Shown piece after piece: positions 58,624 to 64,000 of a stretch of DNA of 64,000 nucleotides. The position numbers were made by a program, and so were the translations under genes. The notes beneath the pieces are model-generated. The model had not been told where the DNA came from, did no database searches, and saw only the letters and a program-made list of their open reading frames with translations. Source of the stretch: Dactylosporangium fulvum (GTDB lineage: Bacteria; Actinomycetota; Actinomycetes; Mycobacteriales; Micromonosporaceae); NCBI RefSeq assembly GCF_025137375.1, contig NZ_CP073720.1:6844501-6908500 (forward strand), in the 5' to 3' direction. The first letter of the stretch is position 1. Each line of letters begins with the position of its first letter.

Positions 58624-60036
58624 GTGAGGGCGATCACCAAGATCTTCGCCGGTGCCCGGCTGCGCCGACTGCGGGAGGACCACGGGCTGAGCCAGACGGA
58701 CCTCGCCCGGCACCTGGCGATCTCACCGAGTTACCTCAACCAGATCGAGCACGACGTACGGCCGCTGACCGCCCCGGTGCTCATCCGCGCCACGGAGCTG
58801 TTCGGCGTCGACCCGGCCGTGTTCGCCCCGCACGACACTCCACAACTCGTCGCCGGGCTGCGCGAGGCACTCCCCGGCGCGGGCGGCATCGCGGACCTCA
58901 CCGAGCTCGCCGGCCGGCTGCCGGAGCTCGCCGCGTCCGTGATCGAGCTGCACCGCCGCTACCGGCAGGTCGCCGACCAGCTCACCGAGCTCGTCGGCGA
59001 CCGGGGCGAACTCGGCCGCAGCCCGCACGACCAGGTGACCGAGTTCTTCTACCGCCGGCAGAACTACGTGCCGGACCTCGACGAGGCGGCCGAGACCCTC
59101 GCGGCGCAGATAGGGCTCCGCCGCGGCAGGATCCGGACCGCGCTGCGGGACCGGCTGACGCACCTGCACGGCATCCAGGTCGCCCACGAGGACGCCCAGT
59201 CGCTCGGCGGCGAGCTGCACCGCTACCGCCCGCAGACCCGCACGCTGCACCTGTCGACGTCGCTGCGCGCCGGGCAGGAGACGATGCGGATGGCCGCGCA
59301 GCTGGCGCTGCTGGAATACGCGGACGTGATCGACGAGATCATCGAGGAGGAGCGGTTCGACGACGTCCAGACCCAGATTCTCACCCGAGTCGGGCTGGCG
59401 AACTACTTCGCCGCCGCGCTGATCCTGCCGTACGAACAGTTCCTGACCGCCGCGGAGAGCCGCCGGTACGACATCGACCTCCTCACCGAGCACTTCGCGA
59501 TGGGCTGGGAGACGATCTGCCACCGGCTCAGCACGCTGCAACGACCCCGCTCACGGGGCGTGCCGTTCTCGTTCGTCCGGGTCGACCGGGCCGGCAACAT
59601 GTCCAAGCGGCAGTCGGCCACGGGTTTCCCGTTCTCCCGCACCGGCGGCACCTGTCCACTGTGGAACGTCTACGAGGCGTTCAGCGCCCCGGGCCGCGTC
59701 GTCACGCAGGTCGCGGCGATGCCCGACGGGCAGCGGTATCTGTGGATCGCCCGGACCATCACCCGGCACCACGGCGGCTACGGCCAGCCCGGCAAGGCTT
59801 ACGCGATCGGGCTCGGCTGCCAGATCAAGCACGCCGGCCGGCTGGTCTACTCGACCGGCATGGACCTGCACGACTCCGAGGCGGCCATGCCGATCGGTCC
59901 GGGCTGCAAGACCTGCGAACGGTCGAACTGCCCGCAACGAGCCGCCGCGCCGATCAGCCGGCAACTCGACCTGGACGAGAACCGCAGCACCTTCATCCCG
60001 TACCCGCTGAAGGGCACACCCACCTCGCCGAGGTGA
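58624..60036 (+). CDS. RamB/ScfR-like short-chain fatty acid regulator
   Basis: A 470-residue XRE-family regulator. The N-terminal helix-turn-helix is LRRLREDHGLSQTDLARHLA, then SPSYLNQIEHDVRPLTAPVL. A middle ImmA/IrrE-like segment (FAAALILPYEQFLTAAESRR, TEHFAMGWETICHRLSTL) precedes a C-terminal domain with several Cys (GPGCKTCERSNCPQR). This is the RamB/ScfR architecture controlling glyoxylate and acyl-CoA metabolism. It is divergent from aceA. GTG 58624 sits close to the -10 element, suggesting a leaderless or near-leaderless mRNA. Confidence 0.9.
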   Translation: MRAITKIFAGARLRRLREDHGLSQTDLARHLAISPSYLNQIEHDVRPLTAPVLIRATELFGVDPAVFAPHDTPQLVAGLREALPGAGGIADLTELAGRLPELAASVIELHRRYRQVADQLTELVGDRGELGRSPHDQVTEFFYRRQNYVPDLDEAAETLAAQIGLRRGRIRTALRDRLTHLHGIQVAHEDAQSLGGELHRYRPQTRTLHLSTSLRAGQETMRMAAQLALLEYADVIDEIIEEERFDDVQTQILTRVGLANYFAAALILPYEQFLTAAESRRYDIDLLTEHFAMGWETICHRLSTLQRPRSRGVPFSFVRVDRAGNMSKRQSATGFPFSRTGGTCPLWNVYEAFSAPGRVVTQVAAMPDGQRYLWIARTITRHHGGYGQPGKAYAIGLGCQIKHAGRLVYSTGMDLHDSEAAMPIGPGCKTCERSNCPQRAAAPISRQLDLDENRSTFIPYPLKGTPTSPR

Positions 60037-60310
60037 CCAGCCGCACCTGTCGGGGATCGAAGGACGCGGATCGTAAGGGAACCGTAAGCCTCCGCCCGCA
60101 TGGTGGCGTCATGCACAGAAGTGCACGGCGAAGGGGGGCATCCATGTTCAGTCGCAGGCGTGTGGCGTCACTGCTCGAGGCGACGCCGGCAGCGAGCGCG
60201 ACGGCGGCCGAGTCGTCGGGGCGACCATCACGCCCATGAAGAACTGCTCGATCCGTCAACGGCTCCTGCCCACTCCATCAACACTGGATGCGACCCCATA
60301 AGAGGACGTT
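60037..60310. other. Intergenic stretch without a firm gene
   Basis: A 274-bp gap after the RamB-like gene. It contains a 31-codon frame at 60144-60239 (MFSRRRVASLLEATPAAS...) with GGGGGG ahead of the ATG, but nothing supports it as a real protein; it may be a relic. It should hold the promoter of the flavin oxidoreductase. No hairpin terminator is evident. Confidence 0.4.
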
Positions 60311-61651
60311 GTGGAACTCCAAGACCAGTACTCTGTGGCTCCGACATGGGCACCACATGATCCGGGCTACGCGGAAGAGATCGCTGCATTCAACCGTGCG
60401 ACAACACACACTCCCGATCTGGTGATCGGTGCCGAATCGGCCGCGGACGTCGCGGCAGCCGTCCAGCGCGCGGCCGATCAAGGATGGCAGGTCAGCGTCC
60501 AGGCCACCGGCCACGGTGCCGTCCTCCCCGTAACCTCAGGATTGATGATCACCACGAGTCGGATGAACGAGGTCGCGATCGATCCGGCCGCTGGAGTTGT
60601 CACGGTGGGCGCCGGCGCAACCTGGGACGCCGTGATCGCTGCGGCCGCCGAGCACGGGTTGGCACCGATCGCCGGCGCATCACTGACCGTCGGTGTCGTC
60701 GGGCTGATTCTCGGCGGAGGCCTGGGTCCGTTGGCGCGCAGCCATGGGTTCGCCGCTGACTACGCCGAAGGCTTCACGGTCGTCACCGGCACAGGCGAGA
60801 TCGTGACGGCGGACCGCGTCAACCGGCCGGACCTCTTTTGGGCGCTGCGTGGGGGCCGATTCGGTCTCGGTGTCGTGACCGAGGTCCGCTTGCGTCTGGT
60901 CGAACTGGCGTCGCTCTACGGTGGCACCCTCCTCTACGAGGAGCCCCACATCGAGACGGCACTGCGGGCATGGATCGACTACACGACAACCGCGGACGAC
61001 CGGGTCAGCACGAGCGCGGCGATCACTCGATTCCCGAACCTTCCTGCCGTGCCAGAGGCGATCCGGGGCCGCACCCTGCTGAGTCTGCGGTTCGCGTTCC
61101 CCGGCGACGGCTCGGAGGGCGAGCGTCTGGCGGCACCTCTGCGGTCCGCGGCCCCCGTCTATCTCGACCGGCTCGGCGTCATGAAGGCGGCCGACATCGC
61201 TCAGATCCACAACGATCCCACCCAGCCCGGTCCGGTTCAGGTATACGGCAACCTGCTTTCCGGCGTCGACCAAGACTTCGCCTCCGCGTTCCTGACGTCC
61301 TTCGGCCCAGCCGCGGAGACCCCGTTCGTGATGGCCGAGCTGCGGCACCTCGGCGCGGCCACCCGGTATGACCTCAATGGCGAGTCGGCGGTCGCCGGTC
61401 GGAGCGCGGGTTTCACCTGCGGACTGATCGGAGTGCGCCAGGACCTGTTCGACGAGGCGATGCCGGCAGCCGCCGCGGACTGGACGAAGGTGGCCGAGCG
61501 CTGGTTCGCCGCGGAGAGCAACCCCAACATCATGGGCCTTCCCGTCACAAGAGAACGCCTCGCCGCCGTGTGGCCCAGGGAGATCGGCGAGCGGCTCGAG
61601 ACCGTTCGGAGGCGCTACGACCCACTGGGAGTGCTCGCCGGAATCGTGTGA
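60311..61651 (+). CDS. FAD-binding (BBE-type) oxidoreductase
   Basis: A 446-residue flavoprotein of the PCMH/berberine-bridge-enzyme-like family. The FAD domain contains VQATGHGAVLPVTSG, with His68 in the position used for covalent flavin attachment, and VGLILGGGLGPLARSHGFAA. The GTG is preceded by AAGAGGA. No clear signal peptide is present, so it is probably cytoplasmic. Substrate unknown; relatives oxidise sugars, alkaloids or polyketides. Confidence 0.88.
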   Translation: MELQDQYSVAPTWAPHDPGYAEEIAAFNRATTHTPDLVIGAESAADVAAAVQRAADQGWQVSVQATGHGAVLPVTSGLMITTSRMNEVAIDPAAGVVTVGAGATWDAVIAAAAEHGLAPIAGASLTVGVVGLILGGGLGPLARSHGFAADYAEGFTVVTGTGEIVTADRVNRPDLFWALRGGRFGLGVVTEVRLRLVELASLYGGTLLYEEPHIETALRAWIDYTTTADDRVSTSAAITRFPNLPAVPEAIRGRTLLSLRFAFPGDGSEGERLAAPLRSAAPVYLDRLGVMKAADIAQIHNDPTQPGPVQVYGNLLSGVDQDFASAFLTSFGPAAETPFVMAELRHLGAATRYDLNGESAVAGRSAGFTCGLIGVRQDLFDEAMPAAAADWTKVAERWFAAESNPNIMGLPVTRERLAAVWPREIGERLETVRRRYDPLGVLAGIV

Positions 61652-61685
61652 GCCCCTGCATGTCCCACGTCGGGGTCGCGACGCA

Positions 61686-61726
61686 CCTGACCGGCCCGCT
61701 GGGCACGTTCCAGCGGGCCGGTCAGG
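61686..61726. terminator. Long hairpin terminator between convergent genes
   Basis: CCTGACCGGCCCGCTGG and CCAGCGGGCCGGTCAGG form a perfect 17-bp stem with a 7-base loop between the flavin oxidoreductase and the SnoaL-like gene. Confidence 0.88.
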
Positions 61727-61782
61727 CCCACCCACAGGTGTGGTGTGCGGACCGAACACTGCCAGCACCTACGGCAGTGCGG

Positions 61783-62157
61783 TCACGGCCCCAGCGGGGT
61801 CTGTTGGTGCAGCGTGACGAGCCACTGCCCGTCACGCTCGACGTAGACGGTAGTGGCGAGCACCGACAGGTCGACGTCGACGCCGTCGACGCGGGCGGTG
61901 TAGTCGGCGCGGTAGGTGACCAGAGCGGCCGTCGGGCCGAGGAACCGGACCTGCTGGTCCGACAGTTCCGTCCGCACGAACGGGTTGCGGTTGGCCGCGA
62001 TCATCGGCACGACCACGGTTTTCGGCGCCGCCCCGAACCGGCTCACCAGCAGGGCGTCGTCGGTGAGGGTCGCGCGGTAGAAGTCGGCGTCACCCTCGCG
62101 GTTGGCCCGCCAGAGGTCCCGCTCCAGCGCGAGGAGGATCGCGGAAACGTCGGTCAC
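61783..62157 (-). CDS. SnoaL/NTF2-like protein (DUF4440 type)
   Basis: A 124-residue cone-fold protein: ILLALERDLWRANREGDADF, YRATLTDDALLVSRFG, then VRFLGPTAALVTYRADYTAR and YVERDGQWLVTLHQQTPL. GTG 62157 overlaps the stop of the small upstream gene (GTGA). Function unassigned; such proteins are ketosteroid-isomerase-like catalysts or binding proteins. Confidence 0.82.
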   Translation of the reverse strand: MTDVSAILLALERDLWRANREGDADFYRATLTDDALLVSRFGAAPKTVVVPMIAANRNPFVRTELSDQQVRFLGPTAALVTYRADYTARVDGVDVDLSVLATTVYVERDGQWLVTLHQQTPLGP

Positions 62158-62354
62158 GACGATTCCGGGCGGTGTGCCAGAATCATGACGCCCTTGGGCA
62201 GCGATGACCACCACGCGAGCCGCCACCGTGTCTCGGGCCAACCCGCGAAGATGGGCTCGCCGCGTCCGCGCACAACCGGATGAACCCATGTGCGGATCTC
62301 GTCGAGGGTGGCGAACGTGGAGACGATCAGCTGGCGGTCGGTCGTGGTCGGCAT
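62154..62354 (-). CDS. Small protein of unknown function
   Basis: A 66-residue product starting PTTTDRQLIVSTFATLDEIR and ending LPKGVMILAHRPESS, rich in Trp and Arg. I recognise no family. The GTGA overlap with the SnoaL-like gene supports translation, but the coding evidence is modest and it may be a relic. Confidence 0.5.
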   Translation of the reverse strand: MPTTTDRQLIVSTFATLDEIRTWVHPVVRGRGEPIFAGWPETRWRLAWWSSLPKGVMILAHRPESS

Positions 62355-62488
62355 GGACCTATGCTGCGCAGCGGCGCTTACCGTTCTCTTGCGGTCGACG
62401 ATCGCGTGGTGCCACGGCATGCGACGTTCCTCGCACCCGCCACCGGCGTCATCACGTGCCGGCGCATCGTGCGGCCACGTCAGCACCA

Positions 62489-62899
62489 CTAGAGACCCCA
62501 GCCGGCGGGTGGAGGCTGCGTTTCCGCGAAGGCGGGGTTGTAGTACTCGCGGAGCTCCTCGCACCGTCCGGCGTCGTCGAACCGCAAGATCAGGCAGCCG
62601 GGCAGCGTGACCTGGGGATTGTCGGCCTCTGGCTTCCATTCCGGATCCACCATCGTGGCCCACCACTCCACCACCACGCGGCGCCCGTCCACGACCGGTC
62701 GACCGAAACGCAGCTCCAGATCGCGCTGGGTGGCTGTCGCCTTACGCCAGTAGGCGGCGATCGCCGCGGATCCGACGTGTGGCGGTTTGGTCGGCGACGA
62801 GAGGTAGACCCCGTCGGCAGTGAACAGGCTCGCCGCCGCGTCCGCGTCTTTGGTGAGCCAAGCCGTCCGGTAGCGCTCGATCCATTCGATGTGGTTCAC
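62489..62899 (-). CDS. SnoaL/NTF2-like protein
   Basis: A 136-residue NTF2-superfamily protein: HIEWIERYRTAWLTKDADAA, ASLFTADGVYLSSPTKPP, VVEWWATMVDPEWKPEADNP and LREYYNPAFAETQPPPAGW. GTG 62899 has GGGGGAGA directly ahead. It is unrelated in detail to the second SnoaL-like gene downstream and separated from it by about 130 bp holding no clear gene. Function unknown. Confidence 0.85.
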   Translation of the reverse strand: MNHIEWIERYRTAWLTKDADAAASLFTADGVYLSSPTKPPHVGSAAIAAYWRKATATQRDLELRFGRPVVDGRRVVVEWWATMVDPEWKPEADNPQVTLPGCLILRFDDAGRCEELREYYNPAFAETQPPPAGWGL

Positions 62900-63054
62900 A
62901 CTCTCCCCCGGTTTCCCGCTCTGGCTGTGCGAGTATGCCCTTCCGCGGCATACAAACGGCATTCACATCGGCGTCGATGAACATGATCAAGTGTTGTGGT
63001 TGGCCTCAATCGGATCCGGTGGGCAACCGGCTACGGTCACTCCGCCCGACTCCA

Positions 63055-63067
63055 TAGTTTCGAACCT
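63055..63067 (+). promoter_or_regulatory. -10 element of an apparently leaderless CPBP gene
   Basis: TAGTTT ends 7 bases before ATG 63068, with no ribosome-binding site, which is the typical leaderless spacing. Confidence 0.45.
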
Positions 63068-63985
63068 ATGCGACTGTTGATCGACTCGCAGCGTCGACTG
63101 CGCCTGCCCCTACGACTCACCGTTTATGTGGTGAGCGTGTTCGCCGCCGCGGCGGTGGTCACCTACGGCATCGTCGGTTCCGGGGCCACGACGCCGGTCG
63201 TGGTGCTGGCGACCGTTGCCGTGCTGGCGGTGACGGTGCTCGTCACGTACCTCTTCCGGCGGCTGCTCGACCGGCGGCCCTGGGCCGACATCGGGATGCC
63301 GGGGCCCGGGCGGCGGGAGCTGGTCGGGCTCGCCGCCGGGTTCGGGGTCGGCGTGGCGGCCATCGCCGTCTGGTTCGGCATCGAGGTGAGCGTCGGCTGG
63401 GCGCGGGTCGACGGATGGTCGTGGACCGCCCGGGGCGCGCTGCCCGCCACGATCGCCGTAGTCGTCGGTGCCGTCCTGGTGCTGTTGCGGGCCGCGGTCG
63501 AAGAAATCGCCTTCCGCGGGTACGTGTTCGCCAACCTGGTCGAGCGGATGCGGGTACCGGTCGCGGCGCTGGTCGCCAGTGGGATCTTCGCGCTGCTGCA
63601 CCTGTTCGGCGGCGTCACCTCGATCGGCTATTTCGCTGCGGGAATGATCGAGTTCGTCCTGTTCGCAGTGCTGCTCACCGCGGCACGGGTCACCACCGGC
63701 TCGCTGTGGGCGGCCATCGGCATCCACGGCGGCTGGAACTGGGCTCAGGACTACCTGTTCGGTGTCGGCACCGCGACCGAACCCGACCACGGCGACGCGC
63801 TGCTACAACTGCGGCTGACCGGACCGGGATGGGCCGTCGGCGGCACCGGGAACGTCGACGCGGGCCTGCTGAACTTCGTCGCGCTCGCCGTCGTCGCCGC
63901 CGGTGTGCTGGTGCTGGCCCGCTGGCCGGCCGCGGGCGGAGGACGCCGGACCGGTGCCGCGTGGTTGACTGGTACCCAATCATGA
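63068..63985 (+). CDS. CPBP-family intramembrane metalloprotease
   Basis: A 305-residue protein with about eight helices. The CPBP motif AAVEEIAFRGYVF gives the Glu-Glu...Arg set, followed by FALLHLFGG (His) and IHGGWNWAQDY (His...Asn). The ATG follows a -10-like element seven bases ahead. It is not linked to the TOMM cluster. The substrate is unknown; immunity or prenyl-protein processing roles are known in the family. Confidence 0.85.
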   Translation: MRLLIDSQRRLRLPLRLTVYVVSVFAAAAVVTYGIVGSGATTPVVVLATVAVLAVTVLVTYLFRRLLDRRPWADIGMPGPGRRELVGLAAGFGVGVAAIAVWFGIEVSVGWARVDGWSWTARGALPATIAVVVGAVLVLLRAAVEEIAFRGYVFANLVERMRVPVAALVASGIFALLHLFGGVTSIGYFAAGMIEFVLFAVLLTAARVTTGSLWAAIGIHGGWNWAQDYLFGVGTATEPDHGDALLQLRLTGPGWAVGGTGNVDAGLLNFVALAVVAAGVLVLARWPAAGGGRRTGAAWLTGTQS

Positions 63986-64000
63986 CGGCACCGATGAGCA
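63982..64000 (+). CDS. Start of a downstream gene (partial)
   Basis: An ATG overlapping the CPBP stop (ATGA) opens a frame MTAPMS that runs off the window. Only six codons are visible, so nothing can be said about its product beyond likely cotranscription with the protease gene. Confidence 0.45.

Noticed and set aside
60144..60239. 31-codon frame with GGGGGG upstream
   Set aside because: Too short, no conservation that I can recognise; kept only as a note in the intergenic entry.

Overview
The window is high-GC, gene-dense actinobacterial DNA: many ATGA/GTGA start-stop overlaps, several apparently leaderless genes, an IdeR-type iron box, and a glyoxylate shunt controlled by a RamB/ScfR-like regulator. 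The gene mix suggests a filamentous actinomycete, plausibly Micromonosporaceae. That placement is inference from gene content and style; no rRNA or marker phylogeny is available here. No tRNA, rRNA, CRISPR array or insertion sequence was seen.

Layout. 1-3.3 kb: an Fbp-type ferric iron ABC importer behind an iron box. 3.4-5.4 kb: a NarL-type two-component pair. 5.4-7.0 kb: an NmrA-like reductase divergent from a TetR regulator, with two matching operators. 7.0-10.2 kb: a sugar-type ABC importer without its own ATPase. 10.2-15.4 kb: a sodium/solute symporter, ECF sigma factor and small membrane protein on one strand, opposite DUF3311-cstA-ybdD. 15.6-22.9 kb: a regulator-rich accessory stretch with MarR, an MFS-isochorismatase fusion, an MFS remnant, an orphan nuoH behind a 35-bp TetR-like operator, an ArsR-MFS-TetR operon and a GNAT remnant. 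23.0-26.5 kb: oxidoreductases, a DoxX protein and a LysR regulator.

26.5-36.2 kb holds the most interesting locus: a ten-gene, minus-strand cluster resembling streptolysin S (TOMM / linear azol(in)e-containing peptide) clusters. It has two nearly identical 41-residue Cys-rich precursor genes, a SagB-type dehydrogenase, a SagC-type leader-binding protein, a YcaO cyclodehydratase, two CPBP proteases, an ABC exporter and an LCM-type methyltransferase. A beta-propeller gene follows. The inferred pathway is leader recognition (SagC-like), azoline formation on Cys/Ser/Thr (YcaO), oxidation to azoles (SagB-like), possible methylation, leader removal (CPBP) and export.

36.7-45 kb: a DUF6767-like small protein; an ECF sigma-linked operon ending in a MacB-like ABC exporter; an unknown membrane protein; and a second NarL two-component pair. 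45-51.7 kb is a cobalamin-responsive block: cbtBA and nrdAB each have a cobalamin riboswitch, nrdAB also has tandem NrdR boxes, and glyA lies between. 51.8-55.5 kb: TetR, VOC, AraC and DHFR-like genes and a broken ABC1 kinase gene. 55.5-60 kb: aceA-aceB divergent from a RamB/ScfR-like regulator. 60-64 kb: a flavin oxidoreductase, two SnoaL/NTF2-like proteins and another CPBP protease.
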